From NCBI GenBank assembly GCA_963754445.1, contig CAVWFT010000002.1:248001-312000 (forward strand): a DNA stretch of 64,000 bases, given 5' to 3'. The translations under genes and the position numbers were made by a program. Position 1 is the stretch's first letter. Each line of letters starts with the position of its first letter. Positions 25,267-35,286 of this stretch are shown piece by piece. The stretch comes from Bog-473 sp963754445. GTDB lineage: Bacteria; Actinomycetota; Acidimicrobiia; Acidimicrobiales; RAAP-2. The notes under the pieces were generated by a model that saw nothing but the letters and a program-made list of their open reading frames with translations, ran no database searches and had not been told where the DNA came from.

Positions 25267-26482
25267 AGCGCATCGGGAAGTAGTCGATCGAACGGATCCC
25301 CCCGGTGTACTCGAGCACGGTCCCCGGCTCGATCTCGTACTCGGGGATGCGCCGGTGCCACTCGCGCAGCGCGACACGCAGCTCCATCCGGGCCAGGTGG
25401 GAACCGAGGCAACGGTGGATCCCCCCGCCGAAGGCCAGGTGCCGGTTCACCTCGCGGTCGAAGCGCACCTCGTCGGCATCGGGGAACTCGGCTTCGTCCG
25501 TGTTCGCCGAACCGATCATGATCATGACCTGGTCGCCTGCGTGCACCGGGCAGCCGTTGAGCTCGGTGTCCTGGACGGCGACCCGGGCCACCCCCATGAC
25601 GGGCGTCTCCCAGCGCAGCAGCTCCTCGATGGCGTTCGGGATGAGCGACGGATCGTCGACCAACTGCTGGCGCCGGTCGGGATGCTGGGCCAGGAAGGCG
25701 AACATGCAGTCGAGGGTGGCCGTGACCGTGTCGAGACCGGCGATGAGGAACAGGAAGCAGATGTCCTGGATGTCGTCGCGGGTCAGGCGGTCGCCCTCGA
25801 CCTCGGCGTCGAGAAAGTGCGAGACCAGGTCGTCCCGGCGCTCCTTCTCGCGCTCGTCGAGGACCCCGTCGAAGTAGTCGTACACCGAGTCGGCGACCTT
25901 CTGCTGGTAGTCGTTGGCGGCCTTGGACCCGAAGGGCCGTCCCGTCACGTGGTCGGGACGGATGATGCCGTCCTTCATGGTGATGAAGGTGTCGACCTCG
26001 TCGAGCGGCAGTCCGAGAAGGGTCAGGAACACTTGCGAGGGAAAGGGAACGGAGAACTCCTTGGCGAAGTCCACCTCGCCGCGCTCGATGAACTGATCGA
26101 TCAGGTGGTTGACCAGCTTCGAGACCTCGTCGTCCATGGCCGCCATCTTCCGCGGGGCGAAGATGGGGTCGAGGAGTTTGCGGTACTTCTTCTGGTCGGG
26201 TGGGTCGATCTGCAGCGGGATCATCGGCCGCCTGTTCTTCAGGTCGACGGCGTCCATGTTGGAGGAGAAGATCTCGGGATGGCGCAGGGCCTCGTCGATC
26301 TCCGCCTTGCGCGAGAGCAGCACACCCTTGCCCGAGGGGAGGTCGACCGACATCACCGGGTCCTCGCGCATCATTTTGAAGACGGGCTGGGGATCACGGG
26401 CCATGTCGCCCCCCATCGCAGCCAGCGGATCTGCCCCGTAGCCGCCGCCGGCCTCCGTCGTCGTCTCGGTATCAGTGTCCAT
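25247..26482 (-). CDS. Cytochrome P450
   Basis: A 411-residue soluble bacterial P450 monooxygenase. The ATG at 26482 has GGAGGGAACAG upstream and the methionine begins MDTDTETTTEAGG. The I-helix oxygen-binding motif is FLFLIAGLDTVTATLD, the K-helix ExxR is EELLR, and the heme loop is FGGGIHRCLGSHLARME with Cys at residue 358 as thiolate ligand. The length is complete. The gene overlaps the 3' end of the upstream TetR gene by 11 bp, so the two are co-transcribed and the TetR protein likely controls it. No ferredoxin or ferredoxin reductase gene is nearby. The substrate is unknown; acidic and hydrophobic substrates such as fatty acids or steroids are common for related actinobacterial P450s. 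Confidence 0.95.
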   Translation of the reverse strand: MDTDTETTTEAGGGYGADPLAAMGGDMARDPQPVFKMMREDPVMSVDLPSGKGVLLSRKAEIDEALRHPEIFSSNMDAVDLKNRRPMIPLQIDPPDQKKYRKLLDPIFAPRKMAAMDDEVSKLVNHLIDQFIERGEVDFAKEFSVPFPSQVFLTLLGLPLDEVDTFITMKDGIIRPDHVTGRPFGSKAANDYQQKVADSVYDYFDGVLDEREKERRDDLVSHFLDAEVEGDRLTRDDIQDICFLFLIAGLDTVTATLDCMFAFLAQHPDRRQQLVDDPSLIPNAIEELLRWETPVMGVARVAVQDTELNGCPVHAGDQVMIMIGSANTDEAEFPDADEVRFDREVNRHLAFGGGIHRCLGSHLARMELRVALREWHRRIPEYEIEPGTVLEYTGGIRSIDYFPMRFTKASS

Positions 26483-27089
26483 CTGTTCCCTCCGGTTCGA
26501 GTTGCAAGATGCGATTGAGTGCGTGCACCAACGAGGAGTCATCCGTCTCGGGGATGATCCAGCTGCTGGCGAAGAGGCGGACGATCACGTCGACCAACTG
26601 CTCCCGCTCGAGCTCCCCCGAGGCCACGGCGGGCACGGCGTCGAGGGCGTCGCCCAGGCGCTGGACGAGTTCGTCGCGCAGGGACGGCAGGTGGTCGAGG
26701 AGGAAGCTCATGACGAAGCCGGGCTCGGATTCGAAGAGTGGTCGGGCCGGGTGGCTGCGGATGAAGTCGAAGGCGTAGACCATGAAGCCGCTGATGCGGG
26801 CCTCCGCGGTGGCGGCCGCTGCCAGCACGACGTCGAGGCCGTCGCTGAAGCGCCGCTCGTCGTAGTCGGCCGCCGCCACGATCACGTGGTCCTTGCTCGG
26901 GAAGTAGCGGTAGAGGGTGCCCCGGGAGATCCCGGCCGTCTCGGCGATCTCGAGCATGCCGAGCCGTCGCACGCCGCGCCGACCGATGAGCGCCAGGGCG
27001 GCGACCAGTATCCGTTCCTCGGTCGGGTTGAACTCGCGCCGCGGTGTGGCCGCTCCGACATCGGTCCGCCCGACCAGGGTCACCGCCAC
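26472..27089 (-). CDS. TetR family transcriptional regulator of the P450 operon
   Basis: A 205-residue protein. The N-terminal helix-turn-helix is RILVAALALIGRRGVRRLGM then EIAETAGISRGTLYRYFPSK, the recognisable TetR signature. The helical C-terminal ligand domain is divergent. The GTG at 27089 lies only 1 bp from a 35-bp imperfect palindrome, suggesting a leaderless or very short-leader transcript and tight autoregulation. It is the first gene of the P450 operon. The inducing ligand may be the P450 substrate, an inference from arrangement. Confidence 0.92.
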   Translation of the reverse strand: MAVTLVGRTDVGAATPRREFNPTEERILVAALALIGRRGVRRLGMLEIAETAGISRGTLYRYFPSKDHVIVAAADYDERRFSDGLDVVLAAAATAEARISGFMVYAFDFIRSHPARPLFESEPGFVMSFLLDHLPSLRDELVQRLGDALDAVPAVASGELEREQLVDVIVRLFASSWIIPETDDSSLVHALNRILQLEPEGTDGH

Positions 27090-27090
27090 G

Positions 27091-27125
27091 GAGACATATT
27101 AGACACTTCGTGTGCTATCTGTCTC
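27091..27125. promoter_or_regulatory. 35-bp imperfect palindrome, probable TetR operator
   Basis: The site is bounded by GAGACA at 27091 and TGTCTC at 27120, with an inner ACAC/GTGT pair (ACACTTCGTGT at 27104-27114) and AT steps placed symmetrically between. It lies immediately upstream of the TetR start codon. A TAATAT-like element on the minus strand within it could be the -10 box. Autorepression by the adjacent TetR is the natural reading. Confidence 0.7.
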
Positions 27126-27168
27126 ATTCCAGGAGCGCGATGGGCCCGGACCAGGCACGACGGGAGGA

Positions 27169-29835
27169 TCAGGAGGTGGTCGGGGGCGGCCAGGTGGCCA
27201 CGGCGCGCCGACGTCGGTGGGCCCCGACGGCCAGCCCGACCAGGCCGAGGATGCCCACCACGGTGCAGGCGATACCCAGGTAGTTGGCGGAGCTGGCGCC
27301 GTAGGTCAGCGTGACGTCATGGCTGGTCGGGACCACGACCATCAGGTTCGGGGTGACCCGCCAGGGTCCGTTGGCCCCGCTGGCGTGCCAATTCGGGAAG
27401 TAGGACACCTTCACCAGGACCGGCGTTCCCACCTTCGACACGTGGAAGGAGATGGACGAATCCGTGGTGGCGATGTTCGTGACAGTGGTCGTCGCCGCCG
27501 GCTTCGCCGTCTGTTTGATGTCCGAGACCGCGGTATGGGGCCACGAGGCCGGGCCGCCCTGGGCCAGCAGGGTGTCCCAGCGGGCCGGGTGGTCGTACCA
27601 GGCCACCGAGGGCTTCAGCCAGCTGGCCGGCCCCGGCTTCACGCCCGAGAGGACGACCGGGTCGGTGTGGAGCGGCGTCACCAGGGCCGAGTCCTTGACC
27701 ATGTAGATGTCCCACGTCGTGTGGCTCACCACGCCGTTGTAGTTGTAGGTCCACGGGCCGGTCTTGGCCACCAGGGTGAGGGCGGGGTCGGCCGCCGCCT
27801 GCGCCTCGATGGTGGAGGTCTCGGCCATGAAGTACTTCACACCGAGCAGCTGCAGGTGTTGGACCCCGAGCGGGACGTCGACGGGACCGTAGGGCAGGCC
27901 GACCTCGGGTTCCGACGGTCCCGCCGAGAGCTCGGCCTGATTGAGGAAGTGGTACGGGGTGGTGGCCGAGGACTCGAAGAGCAGGCCTTCCATCGAGTCG
28001 ACGCAGCCGTTGGTCCAGTAGGGCAGGAGCATCAGCGCTTCGGGGGTGCCGAATCGGTTCTCGCTGTCGCTGTACTCCCACATGTCACGGCCACAGCCGT
28101 ACTTCTTCGACACGGCGTCCATCGTCTCCATGATGGAGTGGTACTCGGGGTACGACGCCTGGCCCTCGTAGCCGACGTAGTTGTAGCTCGACCAATTCGT
28201 GACCTCATTGGGTCCGGTGTGCACGACGCTCTGCAGGTTGTCGCGGGACCACGACACGAATGGTGGCACCACCACGAGCAACGCACCGAGCAGGCCGAGG
28301 ATGGCACCGCTCACTGCGGCGGGGAGCCAACGCGGTGCGGGGGCGCGCCGCGGGGTCAGGAGATCGACGTAGGGCTCGGACGGTGGGGGTGGGGCGGTGG
28401 GCGCCGTCTGGGTGCCCGGCACCGCCGCCACCTCGCCGGTCGACACCGAGTCGGCGTCCCAGGGCCAGTGCTCCCCGGGCTCGGCGACGGGCGGCGGTGG
28501 CGGCGCGGTGGCCTGTTCCCAACGGCGCGCACGGAGACGGCGCCAGGCCATGGCGACGGCGATGCACCCGGTGCCGAAGGCCCAGGCGGCCATCAGATAC
28601 ACCGAGATGTACCAGAGCGGCAGGAGGCGGACGTTGTAGAGGCTCCCCTGCGGATCGACCGCGGTGGCGATGCCCGACGCGATCCCGAGCAGGCTGACGC
28701 AGATTCCGAACCGGCTCCGCACCACGAACGCGGCGATGGTGCCGAGGCCGGCCAGTACCAGGGCCCAGGTGTCCGCCTCGTGGAAGTACTGACCCCAGCC
28801 TTCGACGTTGGTGTAGCCCATCGAGATGGAGTACGCATGCTCGAGCCCGAACGGGCCCAGCCAAAAACCGGTGAGGAGCAGCCCGATACCGACCGTCGAC
28901 GCCGCCCACCACAGGGTGTGGCGCCGGGGCACCTGGGGCGTGATCGGCCCGCTGCCCCCGATCCGGAGCACCCCGCTGTCGCCGATGCCCCAGCGGTTGG
29001 GCAGGAGCTCGACCACCGTGATCACGGCGGCGCCGCCCAGCGCATAGAGGCCGCCGACCATATGGGAGAGAACGCAGACGGCGAGGACCACCGCAGCCCA
29101 GCCCCGATGGCGGCCCTCCCGCACGGCGCAGGCGAAGAGCCCGATGAAGAGGATGGCGATCGACAGGCTGAAGGAGTAGGCGTACTCCCCGGCCAGGGTG
29201 GAGAAGAGGTTGCCGCCGTAGATGGTGAACGTGTAGTCGAAGAGGAACGGCAGCGTGACCGCAGCCATGATCGTCGGGATCGGGGCGCGCAGGCGGAAGA
29301 ACCTCCCGCTCGCCCAGGCGCAGATCGGCAGGATGACCGAGCCGAGGATCGTGCCCATTTTGAACGCGATGTCGTACGGGATGATCTTGCCGCCCACGGC
29401 GATGAACACGTCGGGAATGGTGAAGTAGAAGGTGTAGAGGGGAAAGCCGTCGTACCAGCCCGGATCCCATCCGGTGATGTGCCCGTGGCTCAACAGGGTC
29501 TCGAGGTACTTGGGCATGGCGATGTGCGCGCCCGTGTCGCCGCCCGTCGTCGTGGTGTTGGTGAAGAGCAAGCTCGGATGGAGCTGCCACAAGGTGACGG
29601 CGATCACCGAGGCGATGGTCAGGATCGTGATGGCACCGGGGAGCCACCAGAGGGACTGTCGATCGGACGGAGGGCCGGGCGGGTCGAGCAGCACGGCGCC
29701 GGTCGGTGCCTCCGCGGGACCGGCCCGAAAGCCGGGCCCTGGTGGCGGTGGCGGTGGCGCCGTCGCGGCGGCCGGTGGCGGCGGAGGCTGAAGCAGGTTC
29801 AACGCGTCGGGCTCGGATTCGTGCAGATCTGTCAC
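27169..29835 (-). CDS. Large multi-pass membrane protein, GT-C glycosyltransferase-like
   Basis: 888 residues from GTG 29835. A Pro-rich cytoplasmic N-terminus (PPPPPAAATAPPPPPPGPG) is followed by a helix at about residues 65-85, then a loop with GGDTGAHIAMPKYLETLL. Acidic residues in this first external loop are where GT-C enzymes hold their catalytic acid. About ten more helices run to about residue 430. A second Pro-rich cytoplasmic linker precedes one helix (SGAILGLLGALLVVVPPFV), a large extracytoplasmic domain (about residues 540-850) and a final helix with a basic tail. It is similar in layout to membrane proteins annotated as 6-pyruvoyl-tetrahydropterin-synthase-related. A role in cell-envelope glycan assembly is inferred from architecture. 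It is a single gene without coupled partners. Confidence 0.7.
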   Translation of the reverse strand: MTDLHESEPDALNLLQPPPPPAAATAPPPPPPGPGFRAGPAEAPTGAVLLDPPGPPSDRQSLWWLPGAITILTIASVIAVTLWQLHPSLLFTNTTTTGGDTGAHIAMPKYLETLLSHGHITGWDPGWYDGFPLYTFYFTIPDVFIAVGGKIIPYDIAFKMGTILGSVILPICAWASGRFFRLRAPIPTIMAAVTLPFLFDYTFTIYGGNLFSTLAGEYAYSFSLSIAILFIGLFACAVREGRHRGWAAVVLAVCVLSHMVGGLYALGGAAVITVVELLPNRWGIGDSGVLRIGGSGPITPQVPRRHTLWWAASTVGIGLLLTGFWLGPFGLEHAYSISMGYTNVEGWGQYFHEADTWALVLAGLGTIAAFVVRSRFGICVSLLGIASGIATAVDPQGSLYNVRLLPLWYISVYLMAAWAFGTGCIAVAMAWRRLRARRWEQATAPPPPPVAEPGEHWPWDADSVSTGEVAAVPGTQTAPTAPPPPSEPYVDLLTPRRAPAPRWLPAAVSGAILGLLGALLVVVPPFVSWSRDNLQSVVHTGPNEVTNWSSYNYVGYEGQASYPEYHSIMETMDAVSKKYGCGRDMWEYSDSENRFGTPEALMLLPYWTNGCVDSMEGLLFESSATTPYHFLNQAELSAGPSEPEVGLPYGPVDVPLGVQHLQLLGVKYFMAETSTIEAQAAADPALTLVAKTGPWTYNYNGVVSHTTWDIYMVKDSALVTPLHTDPVVLSGVKPGPASWLKPSVAWYDHPARWDTLLAQGGPASWPHTAVSDIKQTAKPAATTTVTNIATTDSSISFHVSKVGTPVLVKVSYFPNWHASGANGPWRVTPNLMVVVPTSHDVTLTYGASSANYLGIACTVVGILGLVGLAVGAHRRRRAVATWPPPTTS

Positions 29836-29977
29836 GCGTCCCAGCCATGCGGTCGGGGCGCCGGCAGAGCAGCGACGATCACGGTGTCCCAGGGCCGCAT
29901 CGGGCCAAGGTTACTGGCGCAGTCTCGCCGGACCGGGTCGCCTGGACCTCCTTACCTAGGGATTATGCAACCCCGGC

Positions 29978-32461
29978 TCAGCCGCGCACCCGGGCCGACT
30001 TCGGGTCGTAGAAAGCCCCGGTCCGGATTTCGAGGGGCGCCACGACATCGCCCGCCACCACCTCCCAGCTCCCGGTGGCGAGATCTTCCGGTCCGATCGG
30101 GGCGCCGTCCGTGCGCCAGACATAGGCCAGTCCGACGGCGGCGGCGGCGGTCACCGACCACGCCGCCGAGCTGACCTGGCCGGCCGGCGCACCGTCGTGG
30201 AGCACGAGCTCACCGCCCCAGAGCATGAGCGCGGGGTCGCCCACCCCCAGCGACACGAGCCGCCTGCGTGGTCCCACCGCAATAGCCGCTTCGAGCGCCG
30301 ACCGACCGACGAAGTCGATCGAAGTCCCCAACTTGCAGGTGAAGCGCAGGCCCGCTTCGAGCGGGGTCCGATCCGGGGTGAGGTCGGAGCCGAAGGCCCG
30401 GTATCCCTTGTCGAGCCGCAGGCTGTTGATGGCGTAGTAGCCGGCGTCGACGAGACCGAGGTCGGACCCGGCCGCCACCAGATCCTCGTAGACGCCGACC
30501 GCGAATTCCGTCGGCACGTAGAGCTCCCAGCCGAGCTCGCCCACGTACGTGATCCGGGTGGCCCGAACCGTGGCGTAGCCGACGGCGATCTCCCGGCTCG
30601 TCGCGAACCCGAACGCAGCATCGGACAGGTCGGCCGACCCGAGGCGGCCGAGGAGCGTGCGCGAGGCGGGCCCCATCACGCCGAGCACGGCATAGGCGGA
30701 GGAGACGTCGACGACGCTGGCGTGTTCGCCCGTCCGGACGTGCCGTTCGAGCCACGCCGCGTCGCGCACCGGCGAGGCCGAGCTCGTGATCGCCAAGAAG
30801 CGGTCCCCGGCCAGGCGGGTGATCGTCACATCGGCTTCGTACCCGGCGTGCTCGTTGAGCATCCCTGTGTAGACCGTGCGGCCCGGCTCGACGGCGACGT
30901 CGGCCGTGCACGCCCGCTGGAGCACCGTCTCGGCGTCACGGCCCACCACGAGCAGCTTGCCGAACGAGGTCTCGTCGAAGACGGCAACCCGTTCCCGGGT
31001 GGCCGTCTGTTCGGCGGCGGACCACGCCAACCAGCCTGGGCGCCCCCAGGTGTAGTCGAGCCCGGCCGGCACCCCGGGCGGGGCGAAGACGTTCGGCCGT
31101 TCCCATCCCATCTTCGATCCGAAGACGGCCCCTTTGTCGACCAGCAGGTGATGGAGCGGCGAGCGACGGAAAGGCCGGGCGGACTCGAGCTCGCGGTTGG
31201 GCCAGGGCACGGCGTAATGGAGGCCGAGCACCTCGCCCACCCGGTCGCGCAGCCAGAGGTTGTTGGCATTGAAGGAGGCGAAGCGGCGGATGTCGACGGC
31301 CACCAGGTCGCTGGTCGGCTCACCCTCAACGATCCACTCGGCCAAGGCCCGCCCCGCGCCGCCGCCAGAGGCGATGCCGACGGAATTGAACCCCGCCCCG
31401 ACGAAGAAGCCGCGCAGGCTCGGCGCCTCGCCGAGGACGAACTGGTTGTCGGGCGTGAAGCTCTCGGGTCCGTTGAACAGCTTCTTGAGCCCGGTGCGCT
31501 GCAAGGCCGGGATGCGGTGCAGGGCCGACTCCATGAGCACGCTGAAGTGGTCCCAGTCCTCCTCGAGTAGCTGGAACTCGAACGGATACGGCAGCGCGTC
31601 GGGAGCGACCCAGGGCTTGGCCGTCGGTTCGAAACCGCCGACGACGAGGCCGCCGACCTCCTCCTTGACGTAGGTGTACCCGTCGGGATCGCGCAGGATC
31701 GGCAGGAGCGGATGGACTCCGTCGATGGCCTCGGTCACGACGTAGAAGTGCTCGGCCGAATGCAGCGGGACGTCGACCCCGCAGAGCAGCCCGACCGCCT
31801 TGGCCCACTGGCCGGCGCAGTTCACCACGACCTCGGCCTCGACGTCGCCCCGGTCGGTCCGGACACCGGTCACGCGACCGTCATGGGTGCTGATGCCGGT
31901 GACCCGTGTCCGCTCCTCGATCCGCACCCCGCGCTGGCGGGCGCCCCGGGCCAGCGAGGCGGTGACGTCGACCGGGTTCACCGTGGCGTCACCGGGCAGC
32001 CAGATGGCACCGAGCAGGTCGCCGGTCTCGAGGATCGGATAGCGCTCCAGCGCCTGGGCCGGGGTGAGGAGCTCGCATTCGAGGTCGTAGGCGTCGGCCG
32101 TCGCCGCCGTGCGACGGAGCTGCACCATCCGATCGGGCGTGCGGGCCACGGTCACGCCGCCGCAGTGCTTCAGGCCGGTGGCCAGGCCGGTCTCCGCCTC
32201 GAGCTCGGCGTAGAGACGGGCCGAGTACTGCACGAGCCGGGTTCCCGACTCCGTCGCGCGGAGCTGACCCAAGAGACCCGCAGCGTGCCAGGTCGTGCCG
32301 GAGGAGAGCTGTCCCTGTTCGAGGAGGAGGACGTCGGTCCAGCCGAGCCGAGCGAGGTGGTAGGCGGTCGAGGAGCCGATGATGCCGCCACCGATCACCA
32401 CGACACGTGCCCGGCCGGGCAGGTCGCGGCCCGACGGCGCGGGCGACGGTTCGTTCTCCAC
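29978..32461 (-). CDS. FAD-dependent oxidoreductase with GcvT domain, dimethylglycine/sarcosine dehydrogenase-like
   Basis: An 827-residue two-domain flavoprotein. The GTG at 32461 is preceded by GGAGGAACC. The DAO-type FAD domain begins VVVIGGGIIGSSTAYHLARL. The motif SSGTTWHAAGL with His at residue 59 matches the site of covalent flavin attachment in dimethylglycine dehydrogenase. From about residue 430 the protein is a GcvT-like aminomethyltransferase with a tetrahydrofolate-binding fold (PGWLAWSAAEQTATRERVAV, ERVAVFDETSFGKLLV, GYRAFGSDLTPDRTPLEAGL). Family members oxidise N-methyl groups of glycine derivatives and pass the carbon to folate. It is the last gene of the left arm, after a choline-kinase-like gene and a permease gene, so an N-methylated or amino-alcohol substrate is likely. 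The exact substrate is unknown. Confidence 0.9.
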   Translation of the reverse strand: MENEPSPAPSGRDLPGRARVVVIGGGIIGSSTAYHLARLGWTDVLLLEQGQLSSGTTWHAAGLLGQLRATESGTRLVQYSARLYAELEAETGLATGLKHCGGVTVARTPDRMVQLRRTAATADAYDLECELLTPAQALERYPILETGDLLGAIWLPGDATVNPVDVTASLARGARQRGVRIEERTRVTGISTHDGRVTGVRTDRGDVEAEVVVNCAGQWAKAVGLLCGVDVPLHSAEHFYVVTEAIDGVHPLLPILRDPDGYTYVKEEVGGLVVGGFEPTAKPWVAPDALPYPFEFQLLEEDWDHFSVLMESALHRIPALQRTGLKKLFNGPESFTPDNQFVLGEAPSLRGFFVGAGFNSVGIASGGGAGRALAEWIVEGEPTSDLVAVDIRRFASFNANNLWLRDRVGEVLGLHYAVPWPNRELESARPFRRSPLHHLLVDKGAVFGSKMGWERPNVFAPPGVPAGLDYTWGRPGWLAWSAAEQTATRERVAVFDETSFGKLLVVGRDAETVLQRACTADVAVEPGRTVYTGMLNEHAGYEADVTITRLAGDRFLAITSSASPVRDAAWLERHVRTGEHASVVDVSSAYAVLGVMGPASRTLLGRLGSADLSDAAFGFATSREIAVGYATVRATRITYVGELGWELYVPTEFAVGVYEDLVAAGSDLGLVDAGYYAINSLRLDKGYRAFGSDLTPDRTPLEAGLRFTCKLGTSIDFVGRSALEAAIAVGPRRRLVSLGVGDPALMLWGGELVLHDGAPAGQVSSAAWSVTAAAAVGLAYVWRTDGAPIGPEDLATGSWEVVAGDVVAPLEIRTGAFYDPKSARVRG

Positions 32462-32487
32462 GGTTCCTCCCTGCTCGCCGATGCGGC

Positions 32488-33414
32488 TCAGTCTGCCCGC
32501 GCCACGTCGGTCAGGAGGTGTTCGAGATCGGGACCGGCGAAGGTCGCCTCGGCCCGCTCGTACTTCTCCATCCCCCAACCCCAGAAGTCGAAGTCGATCG
32601 GGCTCGTCGCGTCCTGGATGGAGGCCCACAGGGTCCAGCCGTACTGCGACATCAGACCCCAGAGGCGCGCGCGGGCCACGTGGCTCCGGGTCAACGCGCC
32701 GTCGTAGGCACGGACCAACTCCTCCAGCTGGCCGAGGTCGAGGTGGCACTCGCTCCAGATGTTGCCCAGCTCGAAATAGGGATCGTTGTTCCCCGAGTAC
32801 TCGTAGTCGATGATGGACACGGCCCGACCGTTGTCGATGAAGTTCGCCGCCAGCAGATCGTTGTGGCACGACACGGGCCTCACGGGCCGAACGGAAAGGG
32901 CCGCCCTTATCCGTCCGACCGCTTCGGCGTGCTCGAGGTACCGGGGCGGGAGCCGGAAGCCCCTTCGCTGCACCCGCCCGAGGTATTCGGCCTGCAGCGC
33001 GAACATGTCGAAGCGGTTGACAAAGGGTGGGGCGGCGTGGAGCCGCCGGCAGGCGTCCGCCACCCGGCGCAGGATCCCGGGGTCCCCGAAGCGCTCGTCG
33101 CGCAGCGTCTCACCATCCACGAAGCCGATGAGGAGCACGTTGTCGTCGGGCAGGAAGTCGATCACCGGCGCCCCGACGCCGGCCGTGGCCGCCCGGACGC
33201 TGTTCTCGTACTCGGCCCGCCGGTCGACGGCCAGCTCGGCCGAAACGGACTGGCTCGAGAGGCGCAGGACGAAGACGCCGTCGGGCGTCGTCACCTTGTA
33301 GTTGCGGTTGGTCAGGCCTCCCGGGAGCGGCTCGACCGTGCACGGACGATCTCGGAGGGCGTCGATCCGCCCGAGGAGCTCCGGGGTGAGGCCGGCCTCC
33401 TCGCCGGCACTCAC
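32488..33414 (-). CDS. Choline/ethanolamine kinase-like phosphotransferase
   Basis: A 308-residue protein-kinase-like small-molecule kinase of the APH/choline-kinase superfamily. The nucleotide loop is PLPGGLTNRNYKVTT, the catalytic loop SCHNDLLAANFI (HxDxxxxN-type) and the metal-binding segment IIDYEYSGNNDPYFELGN. The last two are close to choline and ethanolamine kinases (LicA-type) rather than aminoglycoside kinases. The GTG at 33414 is the start. It is separated by 26 bp from the flavoprotein gene downstream and by 22 bp from the permease gene upstream. Phosphorylation of an imported amino alcohol is the likely reaction, inferred from family and neighbours. Confidence 0.85.
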   Translation of the reverse strand: MSAGEEAGLTPELLGRIDALRDRPCTVEPLPGGLTNRNYKVTTPDGVFVLRLSSQSVSAELAVDRRAEYENSVRAATAGVGAPVIDFLPDDNVLLIGFVDGETLRDERFGDPGILRRVADACRRLHAAPPFVNRFDMFALQAEYLGRVQRRGFRLPPRYLEHAEAVGRIRAALSVRPVRPVSCHNDLLAANFIDNGRAVSIIDYEYSGNNDPYFELGNIWSECHLDLGQLEELVRAYDGALTRSHVARARLWGLMSQYGWTLWASIQDATSPIDFDFWGWGMEKYERAEATFAGPDLEHLLTDVARAD

Positions 33415-33436
33415 CGCGTGTGGACGGCCCGGCCCG

Positions 33437-35057
33437 TCAGGGCAACGACGAGGCGGGTGTGTCCGGCCCGAGAAGCTCGATCGTCTCCAGCTCGACCGTC
33501 TGCTTCGGACCGGTGAACCAGTTCTTGACCGACACGTGCCAGTAGATCCACAAGAAGATGAGTGCGGCCGGGAACACGAGGATGGTGTAGTTCACGTACT
33601 TCCACGAGAATCCGGTCACCCATGGCACACCCACGTTGATCTGCGGCATGAAAGCCATGAAGGTCACCAGCACGATATCGATCAGAGCGATGACGGCGAT
33701 CCACTTGTACTTTGCCCCGAGGGTCCAACTTCCGGGTTCGAACCTGTCCTTCATTCGCCAGCGATGCCAGATCGGAATGGCGAAGCACCAGTAGAGGCCG
33801 ATCACGCCGATCGAGACGACAGCGTTGAACGCGACCGGCACGGCAACGCCACCTTCGTCGACCGAGATCAACGCGGGCGACGTGAGGATGAGGGAGATCA
33901 CGGCGACCAGGATCACCCCGAACACCGGAACCCGGCGCGAATTGAGTCGCGACCACAACTGAGCTCCCGGGACCGCGCCGTCCCGGCTGAATGCAAAGAG
34001 CATTCGAGTGCAGCTCGTCATGCACGCCATGGTGCAGAAGAACTGGCCGACGGACGCAGATGAGGAGGACGGTGCCCCCCCACTTCGAGGTGAGGGCCTG
34101 GGAGAAGATCAGTGCCACACCACCTCCGCCCTTAGTGACGGCACCCTCGTTCTGCACGGCGAAGAGGAATGCGAGCAGAAGGATCCAGCCGCCGATCGCC
34201 GAATAGAAGATGGAACGCCAGATCCCCTTGGCCGCCGAGTCGGCCGCCGAGTGCGTCTCCTCGGAAAGGTGGGCCGAGGCGTCGTAGCCCGTGATGGTGT
34301 ACTGCGTCAGCAGGGCCCCGATGGGCAGGATGATGAAGACGAAGCCCCAACCGTGGGTTGCCCCGTTGAAGAAGCCGGTGTTGTTGACGGTCGAGGTGAA
34401 GACCATTTTTGCACTCGCGTGATGGTGCGGAAGGAAGATCAAGATCAGCACGATCGCCGCAGCACCGATCACGTGCCAGTACACCGAGATGTTGTTGAAG
34501 ATCGACAACAGGTGACTCGAGAAGATGTTGGCCAGTGCGGCCAGGACGAGGATCACCAGGAAGTAGAGGAAGATCCTGTCGAGATTGCCCGACGTGTAAT
34601 GCCCGGGGAAGAGAAAACCGAGCGTGAGGTCGAAGAACGTGGCGCATCCGTAAGCCACCGAGGCGACGATGGCCAGAAGACCGATCAGGTTCAACCAACC
34701 CGTGTAGTACCCGGCCTTGACACCTCCGAGCTTCGAGGCCCACCAGTAGATGCCGCCCGAGGTCGGGTACGCAGACACCAGTTCCGACAGGCAGAGTCCG
34801 ATGCAGAGCACGAGCGCGGCGAGGATCGGCCAACCCCACGCGATGGCAGCCGGACCGCCGCCGTTCCAGCCGGCGTAGAAGGTGGTGAAGCAACCGGCCA
34901 GGATGGAGATGATGGAGAAGCTGATGGCGAAGTTGGAGAACCCGGACCAACTCCGGTTCAGCTCCTGCTTGTAACCGAGTCTGGCGAGCGTCTGCTCGTC
35001 CTGGGTCAATGACGGGGCGTCGGAGACCTCGTCGACGGTACCTTCAGGCACGGGCAT
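33437..35057 (-). CDS. APC family amino acid/amine permease (single-base frameshift)
   Basis: A 539-residue, roughly 12-helix transporter after repair. The N-terminal segment ARLGYKQELNRSWSGFSNFA followed by FAISFSIISILAGCFTTFYA and SELVSAYPTSGGIYWWASKL marks the APC superfamily, amino acid/choline type. The frame breaks after GGTVLLICV at the GG at 34052-34053. Deleting one base continues VGQFFCTMACMTSCTRMLFA. The C-terminal frame then runs without interruption to DTPASSLP. The ATG at 35057 has AAAAGGGG upstream. It is the first gene of the left arm of the divergent cassette, so it presumably imports the substrate of the kinase and flavoprotein behind it. Confidence 0.85.
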
Positions 35058-35286
35058 CCCCTTTTGATCGGCGGCCCCGGGACAAGAGTCCGCAGTGGGT
35101 GTTGCGTAGGTTGCGGGGCACGATAGCAAGGTCCGCCCGCGCATGACGGGAAGGTAAGGGGCCGGACGGCGAACGCAAGATCCGTGTTTCGATGTGGCCC
35201 GCGTTTGCGGAATTAGTCGTGAACTGAAACCGGCCCAGGCGCGGCACGGACGATCCAGCACGGAGCGTGCCTGTCACAATGCAGGC

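Noticed and set aside
27112..30174. A plus-strand open frame of 1020 codons
   Set aside because: It lies opposite the GT-C-like membrane protein gene, with Arg/Gly-rich composition typical of the antisense of GC-rich genes and no family motif.
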